NCBI GenBank assembly: GCA_044226785.1
Contig: JBGAGK010000013.1
Location: 1 to 64,000, forward strand
Length of the DNA: 64,000 nt
Origin: TMP-86 sp039807285
GTDB taxonomy: Bacteria > Pseudomonadota > Gammaproteobacteria > Steroidobacterales > Steroidobacteraceae
Direction of reading: 5' to 3'
This document shows, in pieces, positions 1 to 7,748 of this stretch. Positions within the stretch are counted from its first letter, which is position 1. Every line of letters starts with the position of its first letter. The notes under the pieces are model-generated. The model did not search any database, was not told where the DNA came from, and saw only the letters and a program-made list of their open reading frames with translations. Made by a program: the position numbers and the translations under genes.

Positions 1-983
1 GGCACCGGCGGCTTGCCCTGGATGCGCGTATTCGCCCACTCGATCGCATGCTGACAGGCGCGGTCGGCCATCGCGTAACCTTCGATGCCCACGCCAAGCC
101 GCGCCGCGTTCATCATGATGAACATGTAGTCGAGACCCCGGTTGGGCTCGCCCACCAGATATCCGATGGCGCCCTTGTCCTCGCCAAAGGCGAGCACGCA
201 GGTGGGGCTGGCCTTGATGCCGAGCTTGTGTTCGATGGAAATGCAGCGCAGGTCATTGCGTGCGCCCAGCGACCCATCTTCATTCACCAGGACCTTGGGC
301 ACGATGAACAGCGAGATGCCCCGGCTGCCGGCCGGAGATCCTTCGATGCGGGCCAGCACCATGTGAACGATGTTCGGGGTGTAGTCCTGATCACCATAGG
401 TGATGAAGATCTTCTGGCCGAACAGGCGGTAATGATCGCCGTCCGGTACCGCGCGCGTGCGGATCGAACCCAGGTCGGTGCCGGCCTGAGGTTCGGTGAG
501 GTTCATGGTGCCGGTCCATTCGCCGCTGACCATCTTCGGCAGGAATCGCTGCTTCTGCGCATCGCTTCCGCATCGGGTCAGAGCCTCGATGGCGCCCTGG
601 GCAAGCATGGGGCAGAGTGCGAAAGCGAGGTTCGAACCGGCCCAGATCTCCTCCAGCGCGGCGTTGATCACTTTGGGCAACCGCTGCCCGCCGAACTCCG
701 GTTCGGCGACCAGCTGCGTCCAGCCACCAGCGACGAACTGCCGGTAGGCCGCCTTGAATCCGGGCGCGCTGACCACCCCTTCGGGTGTCCATCGGGCGCC
801 GGTGGTGTCGCCCGGACGGTTCAGCGGCTCCAGCGCAGCGGCGGCAAACTTGCCGGCTTCCTCGAGGATGGCATCGGCGGTCTCGGCACTGAAATCGGCA
901 TACGCAGGGCCGGGGTGCATGGCGATCTCGCCGAGCAACTCATGCAGGACGAAGCGTTGATCTCGAATGGGTGCTCGATACAT
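1..983 (-). CDS. Acyl-CoA dehydrogenase, N-terminal part (cut by window edge)
   Basis: Flavin-dependent acyl-CoA dehydrogenase of the long (about 600-residue) DmdC/AcdA-like type, which oxidises an acyl-CoA to the 2-enoyl-CoA in the cytoplasm. About 327 residues are visible; the C-terminal half lies beyond the left edge. The first residues (MYRAPIRDQRFVLHELL) are typical of this long subfamily. The acyl-CoA dehydrogenase signature around FLPKMVSGEWTGTMNLTEPQAGTD is present, followed by the middle-domain segment RLFGQKIFITYGDQD. The ATG lies 2 bp after the icmF stop codon and its Shine-Dalgarno GGAGG is inside the last codons of icmF, so the two genes are one operon. The neighbour suggests branched- or short-chain acyl-CoA breakdown; the substrate cannot be read from the sequence. 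Confidence 0.88.
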   Translation of the reverse strand, partial: MYRAPIRDQRFVLHELLGEIAMHPGPAYADFSAETADAILEEAGKFAAAALEPLNRPGDTTGARWTPEGVVSAPGFKAAYRQFVAGGWTQLVAEPEFGGQRLPKVINAALEEIWAGSNLAFALCPMLAQGAIEALTRCGSDAQKQRFLPKMVSGEWTGTMNLTEPQAGTDLGSIRTRAVPDGDHYRLFGQKIFITYGDQDYTPNIVHMVLARIEGSPAGSRGISLFIVPKVLVNEDGSLGARNDLRCISIEHKLGIKASPTCVLAFGEDKGAIGYLVGEPNRGLDYMFIMMNAARLGVGIEGYAMADRACQHAIEWANTRIQGKPPV

Positions 984-985
984 GG

Positions 986-3900
986 TCAGACATTCCTCCG
1001 GTATTGACCGCCAACCTGGTACAGGGCCGTGGAGATCTGGCCCAGGGAACAGACTCTCACGGTCTGCATCAGTTCGCCAAACAGATTGCCGCCGTGCGCG
1101 GCCACCTGCTGCAGCCGCTCCAGGGCCGCCGGACTTGAAGAGTGGTTTCGCTGCTGGAAGGCGCGGACTCCACTCACCTGAAGCTGCTTTTCCTCGTCGG
1201 TGGAGCGGATCAGCTCGGCCAGCTTGTGTTCTTCGACCGCGCCGGCCGGGGCCAGGAAGGTGTTCACACCGATCAGAGGCAGGCTCCCGTCGTGCTTGCG
1301 GGTCTCGTAGTACAGGCTCTCCTCCTGGATCTTGCCGCGCTGGTACATGGTCTCCATCGCACCCAGCACACCGCCACGTTCGGACAGGGATTCGAATTCC
1401 TTGAACACCGCTTCCTCGACCAGGTCGGTGAGCGTTTCCATCAGGAAGGAGCCTGACCAGGGGTTCTGGTTCTGATTGAGCCCGAGTTCGCGGTTGATGA
1501 TCAGCTGGATCGCCACGGCGCGACGCACGCTCTCCTCGGTGGGCGTGGTCAGCGCCTCGTCATAGGCATTGGTATGGAGCGAATTGCAGTTGTCGAACAG
1601 CGCGTACAGCGCCTGGAGCGTGGTGCGGATGTCGTTGAACTGGATTTCCTGCGCGTGCAGCGAGCGTCCCGAGGTCTGGATGTGATATTTCAGCATCTGG
1701 CTGCGGGGGCTGGCCCGGTACAGGTCGCGCATGGCGCGCGACCAGATGCGCCGCGCCACCCGTCCGATCACGGCGTACTCGGGGTCCATGCCATTGGAGA
1801 AGAAGAACGACAGGTTGGGCGCGAAATCGTCGATCTTCATGCCACGGGCGAGATAGTACTCGACGATGGTGAAACCGTTGGCCAGCGTGAATGCCAGCTG
1901 GCTGATCGGGTTCGCGCCGGCTTCCGCAATGTGGTAGCCGGAGATCGACACCGAATAGAAATTGCGCACCTTGTGTTCACTGAACCAGGCCTGCACATCG
2001 CCCATCATGCGCAGCGCGAACTCGGTGGAGAAGATGCAGGTGTTCTGGGCCTGATCTTCCTTGAGGATGTCCGCCTGGACGGTGCCCCGGACCTGCGACA
2101 GCGTGGTCGCGCGGATCTGGTCGTACTCGGCCTGGTCCAGCACACCAGGAGCAATCATGCGCTCGGAGAAAAATCCCAGGAAGGCAAGACCCGAGCCGTC
2201 GTGTCCTTCGGGCAGTGCGCCCCGGTACACGGGTACATCACAGCCTGCCGCGCGCAGTTCGCCGTGAAGGGAATCGATCCTGGCCTGTGCCGCCGCCCAG
2301 CGACCCTGCGCCTTGAGGAAACGCTCGACGCTCTGGTCGATGGCCGTGTTCATGAACATGGCGAGGATCATGGGCGCCGGCCCGTTGATGGTCATCGACA
2401 CCGAGGTGGTCGGTTCGCAAAGATCGAAGCCCGAATACAGGCGGCGCATGTCATCGAGAGTGGCGATCGACACACCGGAGTTGCCGACGCGCCCGTAGAT
2501 GTCGGGACGGGTGTCGGGGTCTTCGCCATACAGCGTGGTGGAATCAAAGGCGGTGGACAGGCGGGTGGCCGCATGCCCGTGCGCAAGATAATGGAAGCGC
2601 CGGTTGGTGCGCTCGGGACCGCCTTCGCCCGCGAACATGCGAATGGGTTCTTCCTCCGTGCGCCGGTAGGGATACACGCCGCAGGTATAGGGGTATGCGC
2701 CCGGGAGGTTCTCGGTGAGCAGGAAATGCAGGGTTTCACCCCAGTCCCTGAAATGCGGCACGGAGATTTTGGGAATGCGCTGGTGGCTCAGCGTCTCGAC
2801 GTAGTTGTCGCCGGTGACCTCCTTGCCGCGCACCAGATAGGTGTAGGCAGGCTCGGTGACGGCGCGCAGTCTCCCCGGCCAGCGCTTCAGCTCGCCAAGG
2901 CCTTCCGCGCCGATGTCATCCAGCGCATGGTTGTAGGCGCCACGCAGTTCCCGCCGAGTGGCGTCGGCATCCGTCGCGCCCAATGCGTCCTGCGGGTAGC
3001 GGTCCAGCGGTGCGGGGAGCGGCGCATCGTGCAATGCCTTCAGGGACTCATGAAGACCGAAGGCGCGGCGTGCTGCATCCACGCGCGCTTCGATGTCGGC
3101 GCGGGTGCGGCGACCGCTTTCCGCGATCTCGGCCAGATAACGGCCGCGCTGGCCCGGAATCAGCGGTTCACGCGTGGTGAATTCCGTGGGACCTACATCA
3201 TCGACCCGCCATTGCGAGCCATCACCCAGCGCCAGCTCGACGGATTTCCCGGCCAGCCGTTCGCAGAGAGCGCCGAACAGCCGGTTGACACCCGGATCAT
3301 GGAATCGGCTGGCGATGGTGGGAAAGACCGGAATCTGCTCATCCGCGATCTTCGCCTGCGCCGGATGATTGCGCCGCCACTGCTTGCGCACATCGCGCAA
3401 GGCATCGGCGGCACCGCGCTTTTCGAACTTGTTCAGCACCGTGATGTCGGCGAAGTCCAGCATGTCGATCTTTTCCAGCTGACTGGCGGCGCCGTACTCG
3501 CTGGTCATCACGTACAGGGACAGATCGGCAAAATCGGTGATCTGGGTGTCGGACTGGCCGATGCCGGCGGTCTCCACCAGGACCAGATCGAACCCGGCGA
3601 GCTGGTACAGGTCGATCACCTCCTTGAGGACCGCGGAGGTGGCCATGTGCTCACGGCGGGTGGCCAGGGAGCGCATGAAAATGTTGTCGCTGGACAGGGA
3701 ATTCATGCGGATGCGATCGCCGAGCAGCGCACCGCCCGACCGGCGTCGCGTGGGGTCCATGGCGACCACCGCGATCTGGAGCTTGGGGAAATGACGCACG
3801 AAGCGCGCCAGCAGCTCATCACTGAGGCTGGATTTTCCGGCGCCTCCGGTGCCGGTCAGGCCGATGACGGGCGCGCGATGCTTCGCACGGCCCAGGGCTT

Positions 3901-4483
3901 TGCGCAGGGCATCCGGCGCGCCATCCCGGCCGGCCGACTGTTCCAGCGCAGTGATGGTGCGGGCGAGCGTGATCGGGTCGCGGCAGCTCACAGGGCCCGG
4001 CGTGAACGCGGGCTTGCGGGCCGCTCGCACGCGACGGAACACGTCCTCGATCATGCCATTCAGCCCGAGCGTGCGCCCGTCCTCGGGGGTGTAGATCCGC
4101 TCGACGCCATGGCGCTGGAGCAGGGCGATCTCATCCGGGGCGATGGTGCCGCCACCGCCCACGACCACCCGGATGTGCTCGCAGCCTTTTTCACGCAGCA
4201 TGTCCACCATGTACGTGAAATATTCGTTGTGCCCACCCTGATAGGAGGACACGGCAATCGCATCTGCATCTTCCTGGATGGCGGCTCGCACGATGTCGGC
4301 GACCGAGCGGTTGTGACCCAGGTGAACCACTTCGGCGCCATGCGTCTGCAGCAGGCGGCGGATCATGTTGATGGCCGCATCGTGGCCGTCGAACAGCGAG
4401 GCCGCTGACACGAAGCGCAGCGGGACCGTTGATTCTCCGGGGAGTGTTCCCTGCAACCCGGCGATGGCAGTTGAAGCGCTCAT
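986..4483 (-). CDS. icmF: Fused isobutyryl-CoA mutase (B12 mutase plus GTPase chaperone)
   Basis: Adenosylcobalamin-dependent mutase interconverting isobutyryl-CoA and n-butyryl-CoA, with its G-protein chaperone fused in the middle. The 1165 residues show, in order: a B12-binding domain (about 20-150, with the DGHDAA form of the cobalamin-ligand motif and the GGGGTI segment), a MeaB-like GTPase (about 205-420, P-loop GLTGTGGAGKSS), and the TIM-barrel mutase (about 560-1165, with RMFAGEGGPERTNRRFHYL and GTVQADILKEDQAQNTC). The length fits the IcmF family (about 1090-1160). At the two positions that separate methylmalonyl- from isobutyryl-CoA mutases, my alignment gives Tyr604 (codon 2672-2674) and Gln813 (codon 2045-2047), a mixed pair. 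It is followed 2 bp later by an acyl-CoA dehydrogenase and faces a divergent TetR gene. Confidence 0.93.
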   Translation of the reverse strand: MSASTAIAGLQGTLPGESTVPLRFVSAASLFDGHDAAINMIRRLLQTHGAEVVHLGHNRSVADIVRAAIQEDADAIAVSSYQGGHNEYFTYMVDMLREKGCEHIRVVVGGGGTIAPDEIALLQRHGVERIYTPEDGRTLGLNGMIEDVFRRVRAARKPAFTPGPVSCRDPITLARTITALEQSAGRDGAPDALRKALGRAKHRAPVIGLTGTGGAGKSSLSDELLARFVRHFPKLQIAVVAMDPTRRRSGGALLGDRIRMNSLSSDNIFMRSLATRREHMATSAVLKEVIDLYQLAGFDLVLVETAGIGQSDTQITDFADLSLYVMTSEYGAASQLEKIDMLDFADITVLNKFEKRGAADALRDVRKQWRRNHPAQAKIADEQIPVFPTIASRFHDPGVNRLFGALCERLAGKSVELALGDGSQWRVDDVGPTEFTTREPLIPGQRGRYLAEIAESGRRTRADIEARVDAARRAFGLHESLKALHDAPLPAPLDRYPQDALGATDADATRRELRGAYNHALDDIGAEGLGELKRWPGRLRAVTEPAYTYLVRGKEVTGDNYVETLSHQRIPKISVPHFRDWGETLHFLLTENLPGAYPYTCGVYPYRRTEEEPIRMFAGEGGPERTNRRFHYLAHGHAATRLSTAFDSTTLYGEDPDTRPDIYGRVGNSGVSIATLDDMRRLYSGFDLCEPTTSVSMTINGPAPMILAMFMNTAIDQSVERFLKAQGRWAAAQARIDSLHGELRAAGCDVPVYRGALPEGHDGSGLAFLGFFSERMIAPGVLDQAEYDQIRATTLSQVRGTVQADILKEDQAQNTCIFSTEFALRMMGDVQAWFSEHKVRNFYSVSISGYHIAEAGANPISQLAFTLANGFTIVEYYLARGMKIDDFAPNLSFFFSNGMDPEYAVIGRVARRIWSRAMRDLYRASPRSQMLKYHIQTSGRSLHAQEIQFNDIRTTLQALYALFDNCNSLHTNAYDEALTTPTEESVRRAVAIQLIINRELGLNQNQNPWSGSFLMETLTDLVEEAVFKEFESLSERGGVLGAMETMYQRGKIQEESLYYETRKHDGSLPLIGVNTFLAPAGAVEEHKLAELIRSTDEEKQLQVSGVRAFQQRNHSSSPAALERLQQVAAHGGNLFGELMQTVRVCSLGQISTALYQVGGQYRRNV

Positions 4484-4510
4484 GGCGGCTCGCTTTCCTG
4501 ATTAGTAAAC

Positions 4511-4530
4511 TGTATACTGGCCAGTATATA
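4511..4530. promoter_or_regulatory. Palindromic operator between icmF and tetR
   Basis: A perfect 16-bp palindrome, TATACTGGCCAGTATA, occupies 4513-4528 and one more base pair of symmetry gives a 20-bp dyad. It lies midway in the 81-bp gap between the divergent icmF and TetR genes. Position and symmetry are as expected for a TetR dimer site controlling both promoters; the binding itself is inferred. Confidence 0.72.
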
Positions 4531-4564
4531 GCGTATCCGTGAGTCGAGGCAACCTGAACCGATC

Positions 4565-5233
4565 ATGGCCACAAGAGCCGCCCGCCTGAAGCCCTCAACG
4601 GCCGATTCGCCCTGGCGTCCGAGTGCGGATCGTGCCCGGCAGCGCGAAATCAAGCGGGATGCGGTGATCCTGGCGGCAGCACGGGCGTTCCGGCAGCGCG
4701 GCTATCACAACACCTCGGTGGACGATCTGGCGTCCATCCTGAACGTCACCAAGCCCACCATCTACCACTACCTGGAAAACAAGGAAGAGATCCTGTTCGA
4801 GTGCTTCCGTACCGGGCTGGACCAGATCCGCGGCGCGTTCGACGAGATCCGCGGTTCACAGGAGTCGGGCCTTGCGCGCCTGACGGCGGTGATACGCCGC
4901 TATGCGCAGGCCATCAGTTCGGAGTTCGGCTGGTGCATGGTCAGGGCCGAGGACCAGGACCTGAGCCCCGTCATGAGCCGGCGCGTCAATGCGCTCAAGA
5001 AGGAAATCGACCAGGGCCTGCGGCGCCTGATCGAGGAGGGCATCGCGGATGGCTCGATCCGTCGATGCGACCCGAAGATCACGGCCTTCGCGCTGGCGGG
5101 CGCGATGAACTGGATTGCGCACTGGCACCGCGCCGACGCGGAGCTCACTCCCGAGCAGATCGCCGACCGGTTCATCGAGGTCTTCGTCGACGGGTTGATG
5201 CCGCGTTCGGGCGGGAAGACCCCGGCCCGTTAG
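4565..5233 (+). CDS. TetR family transcriptional regulator
   Basis: DNA-binding repressor of 222 residues. The N-terminal helix-turn-helix covers about residues 27-75 (KRDAVILAAARAFRQRGYHN, then SVDDLASILNVTKPTIYHYLENKEEIL), with a C-terminal ligand domain of the type found in acyl-CoA-responsive TetR proteins. It is divergent from icmF with a palindrome between them, so it is likely to control icmF-acyl-CoA dehydrogenase and itself. The ligand is unknown; an acyl-CoA of the pathway is a reasonable guess from context only. Confidence 0.9.
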   Translation: MATRAARLKPSTADSPWRPSADRARQREIKRDAVILAAARAFRQRGYHNTSVDDLASILNVTKPTIYHYLENKEEILFECFRTGLDQIRGAFDEIRGSQESGLARLTAVIRRYAQAISSEFGWCMVRAEDQDLSPVMSRRVNALKKEIDQGLRRLIEEGIADGSIRRCDPKITAFALAGAMNWIAHWHRADAELTPEQIADRFIEVFVDGLMPRSGGKTPAR

Positions 5234-5260
5234 AAAGAGCGGTGCTGGAGGGGTGGGTGG

Positions 5261-5431
5261 GTGCAGGGCTACGTTCGCGTCGCGCTGGAGGCTGAAGGCG
5301 CGCCCATTGGCCCGCATGATCTTTTGATCGCCGCGACTGCGCTGAGGCATCATGCTGAGTTGGTCACGCGCAACATACGCGAGTTTGCCCGCGTGCCTGG
5401 CCTGCGCTGCCAGGACTGGCACAACTCATGA
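5261..5431 (+). pseudogene. VapC-type PIN-domain toxin, C-terminal remnant
   Basis: An open frame of 56 codons that is too short to be a gene reads EGAPIGPHDLLIAATALRHH, then AELVTRNIREFARVPGLR, ending CQDWHNS and a stop. This is the conserved C-terminal third of VapC PIN-domain ribonucleases: the G-x-PIG-x-x-D-x-LIAA-x-A helix with its acidic residue, the LVT-x-N-x-x-EF strand and the terminal W. The N-terminal two thirds, including the first catalytic Asp, are absent, and no antitoxin gene precedes it; the TetR gene ends 30 bp upstream. It is a dead fragment of a toxin-antitoxin module. Confidence 0.8.
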
Positions 5432-5465
5432 ATGACCAGCCCGCATTGCCGGTCTGAGGTGACTG

Positions 5466-6653
5466 CTACCGCACGATACGCTTCATCAAGGCCCTGACCT
5501 TTTCATGCGGCATGCCTTCGATGGTCAGATCGTTGGCGCCGGTCATGGTCTTCGCCGCCGTCATGGCATTGACGATGGCTTCCTCGGTGGCCTCGACCGT
5601 GGCCTGGAACAACGGGCTGATCCGCTCGTTCGACACGGTCAGCACCGAGTTCGGCCCTGGTTCATGCGCCGCATTGTGATTGGCCGTGGAGAAGGCGATG
5701 AAGATGTCACCTGATCCGTTGCCCGACGTCGAACCGGTTCGCGCGAGGCCCATGGTGGCGCGGCGCGCCAGACGCTTGAGCTGATCGGGCAGGAGCGGCG
5801 CGTCGGTGGCGACCACGATGATGATGGAGCCCAGTTCCTGATCCGACTTGCCGGTCACCGAGGACAGTTCCTCCGGGTGGGCGGTGGGGATGAGCTTGCC
5901 GACGGGCACACCGGCGATGGTCAGCTGCTGCCGGAAGCCGCAATTGCACTGGACCAGCACGCCCACTGTGTAGCCGCCGTATTTTTCGGCGACCATGCGT
6001 GAGGAAGTGCCCGTGCCGCCCTTGAATTGATAGCAGACCATGCCGGTGCCGCCGCCGACGCTTCCTTCCGCGATCGGGCCGCCCCTGGCGGAGTTCAGCG
6101 CCGCGTAGACATCCTGCTTGCTCACGTGAAAGCCGTTGATGTCGTTCAGTGCGCCATCCCAGGTCTCGGCAACCACCGGCAGCATCCAGGGCTGCTCGGT
6201 GAGCCGGCCGGCATCCACGCTCCAGGCGATGATGGAGTCGCGCACCAGTCCCACCGAATGGGTGTTGGTGATGGCCACGGGTCCTTCGAGCAATCCTGAC
6301 TCCTCGATCCAGGTGGTGCCGGTCATCTCGCCGTTGCCATTCTGCGAGAACCAGCCGGCATACACCGGTGCAGGATCCTGATGGCCGCGCGGAAAGATCA
6401 CCGTCACGCCGGTGCGGACCGGGCCCTTGCCGACCACGAGCTTGCCCTCGCCGCGGATATTCGTGGTGTAGCCCACCTCCAGACCCTTGACGTCCGTGAT
6501 GGCATTCAACGGACCGGGAGTCCCGTCGAAGGGAATGCCCAGATCCCGGGCCCGTTCATTGGCGAAGGCAGAGACCGTGCAGAGGGCGCCAAGAACAAGG
6601 CCCATCGTGGTCAGTGCGGCACGGCGATTTGCGAAGAGGGATGTTCGTGTCAT
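5466..6653 (-). CDS. S58 (DmpA/P1) family peptidase, exported
   Basis: Ntn-hydrolase fold aminopeptidase of the DmpA/BapA family, which matures by self-cleavage into two chains. The chosen ATG gives 395 residues starting MTRTSLFANRRAALTTMG, with a signal peptide ending near AFA-NER. The open frame extends 73 codons further upstream, but that part overlaps the preceding gene and reads as non-coding. Family hallmarks are RARDLGIPFDGTPGPLNAIT at the start of the mature protein, GGGTGMVCYQFKGGTGTSSR in the middle, and LARTGSTSGNGSGDIFIAFS, where the Gly-Ser within GNGSGD is the expected self-cleavage site and nucleophile. It follows the NTF2-like gene by 16 bp, so they are probably co-transcribed. 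The substrate (D-amino acid or beta-amino acid peptides are known in the family) is not decidable. Confidence 0.88.
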   Translation of the reverse strand: MTRTSLFANRRAALTTMGLVLGALCTVSAFANERARDLGIPFDGTPGPLNAITDVKGLEVGYTTNIRGEGKLVVGKGPVRTGVTVIFPRGHQDPAPVYAGWFSQNGNGEMTGTTWIEESGLLEGPVAITNTHSVGLVRDSIIAWSVDAGRLTEQPWMLPVVAETWDGALNDINGFHVSKQDVYAALNSARGGPIAEGSVGGGTGMVCYQFKGGTGTSSRMVAEKYGGYTVGVLVQCNCGFRQQLTIAGVPVGKLIPTAHPEELSSVTGKSDQELGSIIIVVATDAPLLPDQLKRLARRATMGLARTGSTSGNGSGDIFIAFSTANHNAAHEPGPNSVLTVSNERISPLFQATVEATEEAIVNAMTAAKTMTGANDLTIEGMPHEKVRALMKRIVR

Positions 6654-6669
6654 GGTGATCTCGTATTGA

Positions 6670-7650
6670 TCAATGGGCCCAGCCGCCGCCCCAGCCATAA
6701 GGCCGGTCGAGGCGGATGGTCTGGATTTCGGTGATCTTGCCGTCCACCACCTTGAACAGTTCGTGGATGATGGTGTCATGCGGCTTGCCGCGAAATTCGT
6801 TGTAGGGCATGACCATGCCGGTGAGCGGATTGACCCGATGGGGCGCATTTGCGGGCGACGCGGGCGACCCACCCGGCGGTCCGGCCGAGGGTGGCCCCGC
6901 TGCCTGCGACACCTGGATCACCATCTGGCCCAGCACCAGACCCCGCTCCACATCCACCACCGGATACAGCCGGAACGCGGTCTTGTCCATGTAGGTGAAG
7001 GGCGCGAAGTCGTTGCAGGCCAGCGGCAGGAACACCTGGTTGAGCGAGGTCTGCACGCCGTCCTCGAACCGGCGGCAATCCGCACTGACGGGTACCTTGC
7101 TGCCATCGTGGCGTTCCAGGCCTTCGAAATAGCTGTCGGCAATGGCAATCAGTTGCTGTCGGGAGCGGCGCTGCGAGGGCGGCAGCACATAATCGAAGAA
7201 GGGATTGGGCGAGATCAGTCCCGGCACGCCATCCAGCGTTCGTTCCCCGGCGATCATCTCCGCCAGCGTGATCCTGTGGTTCTTGATCGCCAGCCGCACG
7301 AACAGCGTGCCGCGCTTGTGCGCCTCATCGGCCACACCGAAGAATGCGACCTCGCCGGAGGTCGGATCCATCGCGTATTGGTGAAACGGGATCTTGTCCA
7401 CCACCGTCCAGATGTCGTCCGCCCCAAGCTTCGAGGGCTTGCCGTTGTAGAGCACGGTGGCATCCGGTGCCATGGGCAGGGAGGCCGGGTCGTGCTTCAG
7501 GATGGCATCGAGAAACTGGTCCACGTGGCCCTTCAAGCATTCGCGATCGCAACTCGAAGCGGCCTGGACGAATGGGCTGCCCGCAAGCAGGAGAAACAGG
7601 CCCGACATGGTCAGGTTGAGGATCCGGCCGAAACGCAATGTCTTCACCAC
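6670..7650 (-). CDS. Secreted NTF2/SnoaL-like protein of unknown function
   Basis: A 326-residue exported protein with a clear signal peptide (FGRILNLTMSGLFLLLAGS, cleaved near VQA-ASS). The mature part has two Cys close to its start (CDREC) and a region with NTF2-like features, including a helix with HVDQFLDAILKHDPASLPMA, GADDIWT and a later second similar block (IADSYFEGLERHDGSKV). This suggests a duplicated SnoaL/NTF2-like or DUF8021-like fold. A Gly/Pro-rich linker precedes the tail, which ends in a Gly/Trp-rich YGWGGGWAH. No catalytic residues are recognised. It is the first gene of a likely two-gene unit with the S58 peptidase. Confidence 0.62.
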   Translation of the reverse strand: MVKTLRFGRILNLTMSGLFLLLAGSPFVQAASSCDRECLKGHVDQFLDAILKHDPASLPMAPDATVLYNGKPSKLGADDIWTVVDKIPFHQYAMDPTSGEVAFFGVADEAHKRGTLFVRLAIKNHRITLAEMIAGERTLDGVPGLISPNPFFDYVLPPSQRRSRQQLIAIADSYFEGLERHDGSKVPVSADCRRFEDGVQTSLNQVFLPLACNDFAPFTYMDKTAFRLYPVVDVERGLVLGQMVIQVSQAAGPPSAGPPGGSPASPANAPHRVNPLTGMVMPYNEFRGKPHDTIIHELFKVVDGKITEIQTIRLDRPYGWGGGWAH

Positions 7651-7748
7651 ACACTCTCCAGTTGGTTGAACTTGCAGACGCCGGGGTCCCCCTGGCGCAC
7701 AGATGGTGCCATATCAAACCATTTTCGTCGAGATCCAGGGGCGGCAGA

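Noticed and set aside
1574..4408. A 944-codon plus-strand open frame antisense to icmF
   Set aside because: It is a shadow of GC-rich codon bias opposite a fully conserved gene; the translation has no family features.
5239..5252. The word GCGGTGCTGGAGGG before the VapC remnant, found again near 61348 beside the decayed ATPase
   Set aside because: A 14-base identity without flanking similarity, in GC-rich DNA, is not enough to propose a mobile-element end.
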